Shown here: one piece after another, positions 8,001-13,947 of the stretch | Numbering within the stretch: the stretch's first letter is position 1 | Layout: each line of letters starts with the position of its first letter | Made by a program: the position numbers and the translations under genes | Origin: Symbiodinium natans | Taxonomy: Eukaryota > Sar > Dinophyceae > Suessiales > Symbiodiniaceae | DNA length: 14,394 nucleotides | Direction: 5' to 3' | Assembly (NCBI GenBank): GCA_905221605.1 | Contig: CAJNDS010001549.1 | Location: 1 to 14,394, forward strand | Notes under the pieces: model-generated | Seen by the model: the letters and a program-made list of their open reading frames with translations, nothing else | Databases searched by the model: none | Told to the model about the DNA's origin: nothing

Positions 8001-11000
8001 AACTCATGTCATGGTTAAGTGAGAAACCAGATGACTTTGACATTGTGTTCGTGCAGGAAACACACTGGAAACAGGAGGGGTGCCGCACCTTCTCGTCCGG
8101 CCCCTGGTTCGTCGTCTCCTCAGGGGCTACAGGCAAAGACAAATGCTCAGGAGTTGCCACTCTGATCCATCAGAATATCTGCAAGCAAGATAATGTTAGC
8201 TACAGGGTTATTAGGCAAGGCAGAGTACTCTCGGTTCGACTACATCACCAACAGAACGGCTCCGATCTTCTGAATGTCTACCAGCATGTGTGGAGGACAA
8301 ACATTGACAAAGCCGAGAACCTGAAAGCTCGGGCCTCAATCTGGGATGCGATACGGTCTAGCATCATGAAGAGTCCACAAAGGAACGACTTGATTATTGC
8401 GGGAGACTTCAACTGCTCCATCAAAACCTCGAGGGGATTGATAGGTAGTGCCGTGGTTGCCAAAGTACAGGGATCGCCTGACGAAGATGACTTTCTCGGA
8501 ATACTCCAGGACTTCGGCCTCACTCTCCTCAATACGTGGAACTGCACTCCGGCACATACGTGCGTGCACCAAGGCACCAAAACACAATTGGATTTCGTTG
8601 CGTGTAGGGTCCAGCACGCAACTCGCACTGCTAGACACAGCAGACCCATGCATCAAGTCGCCCTCGGAAAATGGAAGGCCAATCACCACATCCCGGTGCA
8701 GGCTCACATCCGTAGAGTCGCGCCATGTCGCCTCCCGAACCCAGTCAAACCTTCGATGGCGTCGAGGCAATGCATCCAAGACTCCATTGCACAAGCAGAT
8801 GACCGGGCTAAGAAGTTAAAGCACCTCATCGATGCGGATATTCAGAAGCTGGACCCTGACTTGCATCTTCACAGCTTCACGCGGCAGGTGGATGAGATCA
8901 TGAAAGAACACATGCAAACCGTCTACCCTCCAGAACCTGCAGTTGACAACCGCGTTTCGCAAAATCCGCAGTTTAAGCACACCGCGAAAGAGATGTGGGC
9001 TAAGTACAGGGAATGGAAATCCACCAAAGCGAACAGCTTAATCGAAACTCTCCGGAAATGGAAAAAGTACACTGAGTTTCGCGTGGCCTCTAAAGCGATG
9101 AAACAAACTGCCAAGAAAATTAAACGTGAAAAGCTGCAGGCTGTCGCCGAGGACCTTCAAGCAGCTGCCGCTAAGGGCGATCAAAGGAAAGTGTGGATGA
9201 GCGCTAGAAAATTAGCTCCCTGGAATCCCTTCGCGCGCACACACATCCGCAGCGAAAAGGGAGAAATCCTCACTCCCAAAGAACAACTGGCTGAGCTCAT
9301 TAAGCACAGCAGAAACAAGTTTTGTCAGGGAGATGACTATTTGCCCAATCACCGAGTCACTGAACCCATTCTTGTTCAGGCCAAAGACCTCGTTTGGGCC
9401 CTAGGAAAACTACCTTTTCGCAAAGGGGTGCCGAAGTCGTCGGCCCCGGCAGCTGTTTGGAGATTGTGCCGTGACCAGGTAGCCAAAACGCTGGAACCCA
9501 TCCTGATGCGATCCTGGGGGGAGGAGTCCCTCTGCGTCATCCCACACGTGTGGAAAGACACATACCTCGTATGGTTGCCTAAACCACAGAAAGACCCCAG
9601 CCGCCCGTCCGGGCTTCGTCCCATAGGACTCTCCCACCCTCTCTCGAAATCGGTATGTACTCTGCTGAGAGAACACATCCGACCACTTCTTGAGGAAGCG
9701 CTGGTCACTCGACCGCAATTTGCTTATACTGCCGGCAGAGGGGTTCTAGACGCCTTACTGAGAGTGCATAACCACCTGAGAGAGGCACGTGCGTATGCGA
9801 CCCTGAGCAAACAAAGCATATATGACCTTCATGCCGGAGCTACCCAGGTTAAATGCGCAGGAGGCATATGCTTCTCCCTTGACCTTGAGGGGGCGTTCGA
9901 CAATGTACCTCGCACTGCCCTTGCCACTAGCCTGAGACGACTAGGGGTCTCCGAAACGCTGGTGCAACTACTTATGCAGTTCCATTTTGAGGCAAGGTAT
10001 CACTGCTCAGTTGGCGTTCATGAGGACCACGTCACGACCACACGAGGCATCAAACAAGGCTGTACGGTCGCGCCGTATTTGTTTGTGGCACACACAATTG
10101 CTATCATTGACACACTAGCGGAGCGCCTAGGCTGGGACTGGGTAACGCAGCTATTCACTTTTTACGCCGACGACGCCTTAGCCGCATGGACGTTAAAAAG
10201 CGCAGAAGACCTTCAGGGTGCCATTTGCGGCATCCAAAAAGTCGTGCAAACCTTTAACGACCACGGTATGACTCTCAGCGCAACCAAATCGGTCGTGCTG
10301 TGTCACGCCAAGGGAGCAGATGCCATTAGGATTTTGCAGAAACTTAAAGTCTTCAAGGACAAACTCCCACACCTTGCCTTCATGCAACACGGCGAGCAGA
10401 TTCTGATCCCTCTCAGGAAAACACATCAGTACCTAGGTACCGTCATTTCCTATAGAGACGCCCAGGAGAAAACTGTTCAACTACGTATGCGTAAGGCGAG
10501 GGGTCAATATAGCCAGCTTCGTAAAGCCATCAACTCCAGACGCGTAACGCACAACCGTCCCAGGTACCAAATCTGGAGAGCCGGGGTGTGGAGCTCAGCA
10601 GCGCACGGGCTACTGGCGGTGGGCGTTAGACCCACAGGACGCAAGCATCTTCGTGCAATGGCTGCCAGACAGATGCGGGCTATTGCCAAAAAGCCGGCGC
10701 ATCTTACCCTAGTGACCAATGAACAGATCCAGAAGCATCTCAATGCTGAGGACCCCCTGCAGGCGCTCGCTAACCAAGGCCAGAGAATGCATGACGCACT
10801 TGAGACAGTTGCAGCAGAGTGCCCCAGCGACATTAGGGCCCTTCCACAGGTCCGGGCGCAGCTCGCGCTGGCTATCAACTCACTCCATTCGATGAATTCA
10901 GGTGAGCAGCTTCCTGAAGATAAGGCGTCAGACCCTTATACCTGTCCGCATTGCAGTCAGCAATTTCGCACTATCACTAGCCTCCGACAGCATAAGGCAT

Positions 11001-13270
11001 GGAAGCACCCAGAAGATAAGCCAGAACTGCTCAGTTTTGATCCGGCTAACCACGCACTGAAAGGTCTGCCCCAGTGTGCCTTCTGTAAATTCAAATACGG
11101 GGCATGGATTGGGCTTAAAGCACATATTGAAAAAGGATACTGCCCTGTTCTTTATCCGGAATGCAGTACTCAGGGAGCCGCGGTCGGCCCCGAAGCAGAT
11201 ACTAGCACCAATCCAAAAGCTCCAGAGGAGGCCACTGCAAATGAGCCGCCTCCCATAGCCCAAAAGCCGGTTCTTGATGTTGCTCGGCAACAAGGCTGGA
11301 AAAGTCTGCTAGATGCCGATGTTGTGTCGTCCCTCAAGCAACATTGCTGTGTTTGCAAGCGATGGATCGCCGATCCCACGGCTCTGAAGCGACACATAGT
11401 TAGGGCCCACAAGGACGTGTGGGCAGTCACCGCCAACGGCAAACTTGAGGAGCGATGTGCACAGGTCAAGCCCCGACTCCTCCGAAATGGCACCTGCCCG
11501 TGGTGTGACAGGTCCTCCCCCTCCAGACATTACTTCCAATGTAATGTGATCTTCCAATGTGCCCTGATAGGACTACACTGTGAACATGACGACGGAAGTG
11601 GTGAGCGTCTTCGGCAACCTACTACCAGGGCTAGCGACGAACATGAGAGAAACCTCGAAGCAGCCGAGAGAAATGGACCGGGAGACCGAGAACGCACCGA
11701 ACAAGCGACCCAAAGCGGCCCGGCGAGGACAGCGGGGAGGCCGGCGACAAATTGCAGACGAGAACCTGAACTCGGTGGTGACGCTCCTGGCAAATCTGTC
11801 GCTGCAGCAGGAGGACGCCCTGAACCGTCTACGCCTGGACACATCCTTCACTTTCCACCTCCAGCAACAAGGCCCAGGAACCATATTGCTGCCGCTTTTC
11901 AAGGCGGGGCAGGAATGGCAACAAAAACAGAAGAAAGGAGAGAACGTCCCCCCGATGAGAATCGTTGCGCTGGGCCTCCTGCTGAAAGAGGTCGTGGCAA
12001 GAGTCCAACTGATGGTGGGAGATCCCACGGCCGTGGAGAATGCGATGAAGCATCAGTGGCTAGACCAGCAGAAGCGCTTCGTGTATCAGGAGTGGAACTC
12101 GGCCACCAAAAAGGTGGAGCCGTCGGCGACGGCCAAGAGCCTGAAGGTGGAAGAGGCGACGGAGCTCATCAACCAGGTCGCCGAGCTGTGTCTTCCGGAC
12201 CTGGTCACCAGGTTCTGCGCCCAAAGGCGTCCCAAGCAAGAGCCCCAGGAAGGCGACAAAGCAGTGTTCCTCATCGAAGTAGCCATGAGAGACCCGAGAG
12301 CAGACATCCTGCATCAGAAACTGCGACAGTTGGCCAACTGCGCGGTTTGGAATGTGGTGGGGGCGCAACTGCAGCCGCCAAACCAGCAACGCCACGGACT
12401 GGCAATGGCACTGCAAAAGGCCCTGGAAAACATCTGAGCGCCGCAGGAAGCGTACGGCCACCTGCTGGTGTGCCGAGTGTCTCTCGCCTCAAGCTTAAAA
12501 ATAGTGGCAACACTTGCTACATCAACTCCGTCATAACTGCCACCCTGTGGCAAGCACAGCTCAGGCCGGGGAGCCGCATACCCGATGCTTGGCAGAAGGC
12601 ACTTGCCAAAACGCACTGGGATGCAGCCATGTTTCTCCGCATGTACATGCTAGGCTGGGCGCAGCCCAACAGACAGCATGATGTGAGTGAATTCATACAG
12701 TTCATCATCCCTAAGCTTGCTTGGACTGATAGCCTCGTTCACTGGGAGGCGAGAGTTGCGGTTGAGGAGGGATGCACAACTGAAATCAGGGAGCCCGCTG
12801 CGCCATTGCTGCTTCTGGCAGCACCTGGAGGTATCCAAGACGGGGAGCTGGACACCCTCATCCTTAGCTGGCACCTGCAGGCCCAACCGCATGCGCTCTG
12901 CACAGCTCCGACTCACATTTTCCTTGTTCTACCTAGATATACCACGACCAATGGTGTCACGAGGAAGACCCGTGTGCCTCTCACATTCAACAATCGCTGT
13001 GTCCACCTGCCGATCTTCCGAAGTGAAAGCAGCATAGCGTGTGATTGGCTTGCCTATGACCTCATTTCTATCATTGTGCATCTGGGTGAATCAGTTCTCA
13101 CAGGACACTACAGAACCGTTGGCTTGATACCGGGCAGGACAGAAGCCTGGTACATGGACGACGGTGTCGCATCGGAAAGGCTTGAAACCTTAAGTCCCGA
13201 AATCCAGTCCAACTGTTATGTGCTTGGCTGCATCCGCAGGCCCCCTGCTGGGGAAAGCGGATCGGCCTGA
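5069..13270 (+). CDS. Retrotransposon polyprotein: Tpt1-like, EEP endonuclease, reverse transcriptase, zinc fingers, USP-like protease
   Basis: The frame is open from ATG 3938 to TGA 13270 (3,110 codons). I prefer ATG 5069 (2,733 aa, residues numbered from it) because upstream codons look non-coding and another frame codes better there. Order: acidic YYDEEDEDDEDY near residue 90, then Trp-rich WWQGEWW; an unrecognised region at about 190-355; Tpt1-like domain 454-655; linker with hydrophobic segments near 748-763 and 837-849; EEP endonuclease from 960; RT with DLEGAFD (1605), GIKQGC (1660) and YADD (1699); zinc-binding motifs 1959-2158; USP-like domain with Cys 2483 and His 2680. Between about 11575 and 12438 the frame is probably only the shadow of the ORF at 11586-12437. 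The USP part may therefore be reached by frameshifting or splicing, not as one continuous polyprotein. The product should mediate target-primed reverse transcription. Confidence 0.8.
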   Translation: MSDQKWHRYPRARVRPDGTRRRTRNELAARSARRNAPGNQRERADTAAPRAQEMNQQPWRQAADRESQQPHWQNARGADARPRDQHQDWYYDEEDEDDEDYQFDTSDRHEVHATEDEEGYLKIWWQGEWWFRQKPPDPPASPKKRQQASSSSEQRRPTIEGAVPPAPAQHVSEGLKQFVPPARDSVPPQSLRAVREKWNLLAIIEDDINVLRKKKVALMFKTFFEMGHFVKHHDDFHHSESLKIIPAAGNWNLAFAMCLISRDKLHYANHSTFGTAVECWLWSLSKDADFEPILTQFAGMLHSVIALFEGVPMSLHEQIHWFDSHQDLAIKFDYYFPTEQLKDDEQIVRVAIQDQTSQDSRDDDMPDRTSKHMGNTAPATRTAELASSDAYVEMEVDYPTGQTPPNQSGSIPHSPRRVERYNIYTETTYASSDGTSLPMPARDSAPLGEPTKLYWKLDQSLSKRLSVVLRHDSEDFGLTFDEAGWTKVSDLLRTSIMKEKGATLNYIRSVVYWNDKQRFALEWRGADLYIRAVQGHSKKGIRDEAVMRPLGDAELPEYVLHATNWDFYGSILAKGIITGGLSQSRTHIHCVSVDKSEYRNYPAHCDIAIILSPKESGAVWFRSMNGYYLTRGADGKLAPHCIKAVRILASGEEVFGSEGPPAADLVMQAIVRSHSFRSSRGSRPSAPNDRDHDRTAAQRAYTGVVLHHHIRCTVSSTQCIHNNPSPLPQDYDRRDVPGPESQYARLRWGHILLLGVFLVGGKGYAGRLLSLQRDRLTKWLCTRRIRGCYRRRPYILSTHATCTTNLSTTQMGEPARRTSPSRAGPKSSGWAPSFRSLFWMWILILCGSFVTANGGRADVRVTTGSSTVVGATQHRPQQSNRMGEDTGQAIRNHHNSIGWIAKRSLRRARARAYATGGTHYKGTWYTRETLTKTTGGIHQLGPNDRPAKPSKHPKSDKASHLRCLTWNMSGGSQAAWQELMSWLSEKPDDFDIVFVQETHWKQEGCRTFSSGPWFVVSSGATGKDKCSGVATLIHQNICKQDNVSYRVIRQGRVLSVRLHHQQNGSDLLNVYQHVWRTNIDKAENLKARASIWDAIRSSIMKSPQRNDLIIAGDFNCSIKTSRGLIGSAVVAKVQGSPDEDDFLGILQDFGLTLLNTWNCTPAHTCVHQGTKTQLDFVACRVQHATRTARHSRPMHQVALGKWKANHHIPVQAHIRRVAPCRLPNPVKPSMASRQCIQDSIAQADDRAKKLKHLIDADIQKLDPDLHLHSFTRQVDEIMKEHMQTVYPPEPAVDNRVSQNPQFKHTAKEMWAKYREWKSTKANSLIETLRKWKKYTEFRVASKAMKQTAKKIKREKLQAVAEDLQAAAAKGDQRKVWMSARKLAPWNPFARTHIRSEKGEILTPKEQLAELIKHSRNKFCQGDDYLPNHRVTEPILVQAKDLVWALGKLPFRKGVPKSSAPAAVWRLCRDQVAKTLEPILMRSWGEESLCVIPHVWKDTYLVWLPKPQKDPSRPSGLRPIGLSHPLSKSVCTLLREHIRPLLEEALVTRPQFAYTAGRGVLDALLRVHNHLREARAYATLSKQSIYDLHAGATQVKCAGGICFSLDLEGAFDNVPRTALATSLRRLGVSETLVQLLMQFHFEARYHCSVGVHEDHVTTTRGIKQGCTVAPYLFVAHTIAIIDTLAERLGWDWVTQLFTFYADDALAAWTLKSAEDLQGAICGIQKVVQTFNDHGMTLSATKSVVLCHAKGADAIRILQKLKVFKDKLPHLAFMQHGEQILIPLRKTHQYLGTVISYRDAQEKTVQLRMRKARGQYSQLRKAINSRRVTHNRPRYQIWRAGVWSSAAHGLLAVGVRPTGRKHLRAMAARQMRAIAKKPAHLTLVTNEQIQKHLNAEDPLQALANQGQRMHDALETVAAECPSDIRALPQVRAQLALAINSLHSMNSGEQLPEDKASDPYTCPHCSQQFRTITSLRQHKAWKHPEDKPELLSFDPANHALKGLPQCAFCKFKYGAWIGLKAHIEKGYCPVLYPECSTQGAAVGPEADTSTNPKAPEEATANEPPPIAQKPVLDVARQQGWKSLLDADVVSSLKQHCCVCKRWIADPTALKRHIVRAHKDVWAVTANGKLEERCAQVKPRLLRNGTCPWCDRSSPSRHYFQCNVIFQCALIGLHCEHDDGSGERLRQPTTRASDEHERNLEAAERNGPGDRERTEQATQSGPARTAGRPATNCRREPELGGDAPGKSVAAAGGRPEPSTPGHILHFPPPATRPRNHIAAAFQGGAGMATKTEERRERPPDENRCAGPPAERGRGKSPTDGGRSHGRGECDEASVARPAEALRVSGVELGHQKGGAVGDGQEPEGGRGDGAHQPGRRAVSSGPGHQVLRPKASQARAPGRRQSSVPHRSSHERPESRHPASETATVGQLRGLECGGGATAAAKPATPRTGNGTAKGPGKHLSAAGSVRPPAGVPSVSRLKLKNSGNTCYINSVITATLWQAQLRPGSRIPDAWQKALAKTHWDAAMFLRMYMLGWAQPNRQHDVSEFIQFIIPKLAWTDSLVHWEARVAVEEGCTTEIREPAAPLLLLAAPGGIQDGELDTLILSWHLQAQPHALCTAPTHIFLVLPRYTTTNGVTRKTRVPLTFNNRCVHLPIFRSESSIACDWLAYDLISIIVHLGESVLTGHYRTVGLIPGRTEAWYMDDGVASERLETLSPEIQSNCYVLGCIRRPPAGESGSA
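5295..5315 (+). repeat. GC micro-hairpin
   Basis: GGGGAGCCGA and TCGGCCCC are separated by CGC. A single A is bulged. It lies inside the polyprotein coding region. Confidence 0.75.
5330..6250 (+). other. N-terminal acidic/Trp-rich segment and unrecognised domain of the polyprotein
   Basis: The segment starts with an acidic tract (YYDEEDEDDEDY), then a Trp-rich motif (LKIWWQGEWWFRQ) and a disordered Pro/Ser stretch. After that comes a folded-looking region from about 5645, with EKWNLLAIIEDDINVLRKKK leading into helices and aromatic residues (HHDDFHHSES, AVECWLWSL, HEQIHWFDSHQD). A low-complexity linker leads to the Tpt1-like domain. I cannot assign a family. In a LINE it could be a nucleic-acid or protein interaction module, but nothing in it shows that. 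Confidence 0.5.
5548..5568 (+). repeat. GC micro-hairpin
   Basis: GGGAGCCG pairs with CGGCCCC across a short pyrimidine loop. It sits in a different codon phase from the copy at 5295. Confidence 0.65.
6398..6419 (+). repeat. GC micro-hairpin, swapped arm order
   Basis: TCGGCCCC, then CCTT, then GGGGAGCCGA, immediately upstream of the Tpt1-like domain. Confidence 0.75.
6710..6729 (+). repeat. GC micro-hairpin inside the Tpt1-like domain, swapped arm order
   Basis: CGGCCCC, TT, then GGGGATGCCG, with AT bulged on the G-rich arm. It encodes part of a surface-like stretch (MRPLGDAEL) between conserved Tpt1 motifs. Confidence 0.7.
6960..6984 (+). repeat. GC micro-hairpin inside the Tpt1-like domain
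   Basis: GGGGTGCC and GGCCCC are separated by 11 bases, with T bulged. It encodes RGADGKLAP at the end of the conserved NGYYLTRGADG motif. Confidence 0.65.
7107..7129 (+). repeat. GC micro-hairpin downstream of the Tpt1-like domain
   Basis: GGGGAAGCCGA, CCT, then TCGGCCCC. The inner word GCCGACCTTCGGC closely matches copies in the 3' UTR. Confidence 0.75.
7675..7697 (+). repeat. GC micro-hairpin, longer loop
   Basis: GGGAGCC and GGCCCC are separated by ten bases; weaker than the others. Confidence 0.5.
7946..8712 (+). other. EEP (APE-like) endonuclease domain
   Basis: The endonuclease/exonuclease/phosphatase fold is indicated by LTWNMSGG (Asn967), FVQETHW (metal-binding Glu997), IIAGDFNCS (Asp1113 and Asn1115), TQLDFV (Asp1175) and a terminal NHHIPV (His1207). 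In APE-type LINEs this domain nicks the target strand that primes reverse transcription. The last box is usually SDHxPV or close to it. Here the Asp before the catalytic His is His, a departure that could alter activity or reflect a lineage variant. Just outside the domain on the 5' side is a basic linker (KPSKHPKSDK). Confidence 0.9.
8077..8104 (+). repeat. GC micro-hairpin inside the endonuclease coding region
   Basis: GGGGTGCCG and CGGCCCC are separated by a 12-base loop beginning CACCTTC. The same loop start occurs in the 3' UTR copy at 13588. Confidence 0.75.
9409..10480 (+). other. Reverse transcriptase domain (LINE type)
   Basis: The motif order is that of non-LTR reverse transcriptases: LPFRKGVPKSSAP; LVWLPKPQKDPSRPSGLRPIGL; PQFAYTAGRG; motif A FSLDLEGAFDNVP; motif B TRGIKQGCTVAP; motif C FTFYADDALAAW; motif D HGMTLSATKSVVL; and motif E HQYLGTVIS. 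The three catalytic aspartates are at 1605 (motif A) and 1701 and 1702 (YADD). Between motifs LLRVHNHLREA and A there is an insertion with YDLHAGATQVKCAG. The domain follows the endonuclease, with a helical, Lys-rich connector at about 8760-9200. It copies the element RNA from a nicked target end. Confidence 0.96.
9425..9447 (+). repeat. GC micro-hairpin inside the RT coding region
   Basis: GGGGTGCCGA, five bases, then TCGGCCCC. It encodes GVPKSSAPA within the early RT motif. Confidence 0.75.
10937..11542 (+). other. Cluster of four zinc-binding motifs downstream of RT
   Basis: Three C2H2/C2HC-type fingers and one knuckle can be read. The first is CPHC, 12 residues, then HKAWKH (from Cys1959). 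The second is CAFC, 12 residues, then HIEKGYC (from Cys2003; last ligand Cys). The third is CCVC, 12 residues, then HIVRAH (from Cys2093). The fourth is CPWC followed by SRHYFQC (Cys2143 to Cys2158, C-x2-C-x7-H-x3-C). A disordered Pro/Ala-rich spacer separates the second and third. Zinc fingers near the C terminus of LINE pol proteins usually bind nucleic acid (template or target). A preference for the satellite target is possible but not shown. Confidence 0.85.
11173..11191 (+). repeat. GC micro-hairpin between zinc motifs
   Basis: GGGAGCCG, CGGT, then CGGCCCC, in the disordered spacer between the second and third zinc motifs. Confidence 0.65.
11586..12437 (+). CDS. Uncharacterised 283-aa ORF overlapping the polyprotein frame
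   Basis: This ORF starts at ATG 11586 (frame open from 11580), is in a different frame from the polyprotein and ends at TGA 12437. Its composition is protein-like: a basic, disordered N-terminus (NKRPKAARRGQRGGRR) followed by a helical body (LNSVVTLLANLSLQQEDAL, RIVALGLLLKEVVARVQLM, EATELINQVAELCLPDLVTR). Its third codon positions rarely hold T. That explains why the -1 frame, which belongs to the polyprotein, stays open here with Arg/Gly/Pro-rich nonsense-like composition. From memory, related uncharacterised proteins are abundant in Symbiodiniaceae, often beside RT or USP-like sequences; I cannot verify this here. It may be translated alone or joined to the USP-like domain by a -1 shift. 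Function unknown. Confidence 0.7.
   Translation: MTTEVVSVFGNLLPGLATNMRETSKQPREMDRETENAPNKRPKAARRGQRGGRRQIADENLNSVVTLLANLSLQQEDALNRLRLDTSFTFHLQQQGPGTILLPLFKAGQEWQQKQKKGENVPPMRIVALGLLLKEVVARVQLMVGDPTAVENAMKHQWLDQQKRFVYQEWNSATKKVEPSATAKSLKVEEATELINQVAELCLPDLVTRFCAQRRPKQEPQEGDKAVFLIEVAMRDPRADILHQKLRQLANCAVWNVVGAQLQPPNQQRHGLAMALQKALENI
12491..13240 (+). other. USP (peptidase C19)-like ubiquitin protease domain
   Basis: About 250 residues show the USP boxes: Cys box LKNSGNTCYINSVI (Cys2483), the QHD-E box RQHDVSEFIQFI, and the His box LTGHYRTVGL (His2680) followed by WYMDDG, whose Asp (2697 or 2698) fits the third catalytic residue. The domain ends in SPEIQSNCYVLGCIRR. Typical USPs are longer because of inserts, so this is a compact version. 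Known members cleave ubiquitin from proteins. It lies in the polyprotein frame but has no ATG between the stop of the 11586-12437 ORF and its Cys box. The nearest upstream in-frame ATG is 11915, inside that ORF. Expression therefore needs readthrough as polyprotein, a -1 shift, or splicing; a pyrimidine-rich stretch ending in CAAG lies just upstream (12478-12493). Confidence 0.85.
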
Positions 13271-13944
13271 CGATGAGAGCTTATTTTTCTCACAAAAGTG
13301 GGGGTGCACCCCCATCTAGGGTGCTTGGGGGGACAGGCTTGCAACCCTGTCTGAATCTTTGTCTCTGTTCCTATGTACAGGGAAGGCACATGTGAAGCCG
13401 ACCTTTCGGCCACAGAGCCATGATACCGGCACTTCATGTCCGGGTCGCCCTGATAAGGAGTCTTGAGTGATGAGAAAATGAGATAGCTACACTTTCCCTG
13501 AGTGTTTTCGTGCTCTTCCTCTTCAGTGTACCGTGTCCTTTCTCAACCATGTCACCATATGCAGTCATGCGTTGCTCCATCAGCACAGGGGTGCCGCACC
13601 TTCATCGGCCCCAGGTCATCTGCGGCACAAGTGTGCCCACACTGTTTAGACCTGTGAGTGAGCGAACTGTGAGACCGGCCGTAGAATAGTATCCCTTGTA
13701 CATACACTGTCCCTGTGAGTTTACGTGCACGTATTTCTTTCCTGTTCACGGTAGGTCCTGGTAGGCTCTGTTGCGCTTGAGACCGTTTTGCCTGCAGTCT
13801 AGTTGAACTCCGGTTCCTGCGGGACGTCTCTTGCTGTCCATACCCGAAGCTGTTAGCCGCCGCCACAGAGCGGCCGTGACACATGTCATGAACTACAGCT
13901 AGCTAGTAGGTCAGACCAGACCGCTGCGGAATCGAGTTCGAGTT
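13271..13944 (+). other. 3' untranslated region of the retrotransposon
   Basis: No convincing ORF is present. It contains several foldable segments: a 14-bp perfect palindrome GGGGGTGCACCCCC (13300-13313), a stem GACAGG/CCTGTC (13332-13337 with 13346-13351), a weak micro-hairpin at 13394-13410 and a strong one at 13588-13612. It ends with CGAGTTCGAGTT directly before the target duplication. LINE reverse transcriptases often recognise 3' UTR structure, so these stems are candidates for RT recognition; that is inference. Confidence 0.75.
13588..13612 (+). repeat. GC micro-hairpin in the 3' UTR
   Basis: GGGGTGCCG, loop beginning CACCTTC, then CGGCCCC. It matches the endonuclease-region copy at 8077 apart from three bases of the loop. 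Confidence 0.75.
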
Positions 13945-13947
13945 CGA
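13932..13947 (+). repeat. Short GAGTTC tandem tail at the element 3' end
   Basis: The period-6 sequence TCGAGTTCGAGTTCGA runs through the element end into the first three bases of the duplicated target (CGA). Several LINE lineages end in short tandem repeats instead of poly(A). The CGA overlap makes the exact junction ambiguous by three bases and suggests microhomology during priming. Confidence 0.7.

Larger units (their letters stand above)
3560..13944 (+). mobile_element. LINE-type (non-LTR) retrotransposon with accessory Tpt1-like and USP-like domains
   Basis: This is a 10,385-bp insertion into one satellite unit, bounded by a perfect 13-bp duplication of the target. It encodes an EEP endonuclease followed by a reverse transcriptase, the domain order of APE-type LINEs, and lacks terminal direct repeats, integrase and protease/RNase H of the LTR type. 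There is no poly(A): the 3' end is a short GAGTTC tandem. An open frame begins with its first bases, so the copy may be 5'-truncated, as LINE copies often are. The perfect duplication and the uninterrupted 9.3-kb main frame indicate a recent insertion. Additional cargo comprises a Tpt1-like RNA 2'-phosphotransferase, an unknown 283-codon ORF and a USP-like protease domain. Confidence 0.93.

Noticed and set aside
8336-8794. 152-codon minus-strand frame
   Set aside because: It lies wholly antisense to the well-supported endonuclease domain, with no recognisable motif.
3560-13944. LTR retrotransposon or DNA transposon
   Set aside because: No terminal direct or inverted repeats at the boundaries, no integrase or transposase motif. 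EEP plus LINE-type RT and the 13-bp duplication fit a non-LTR element.
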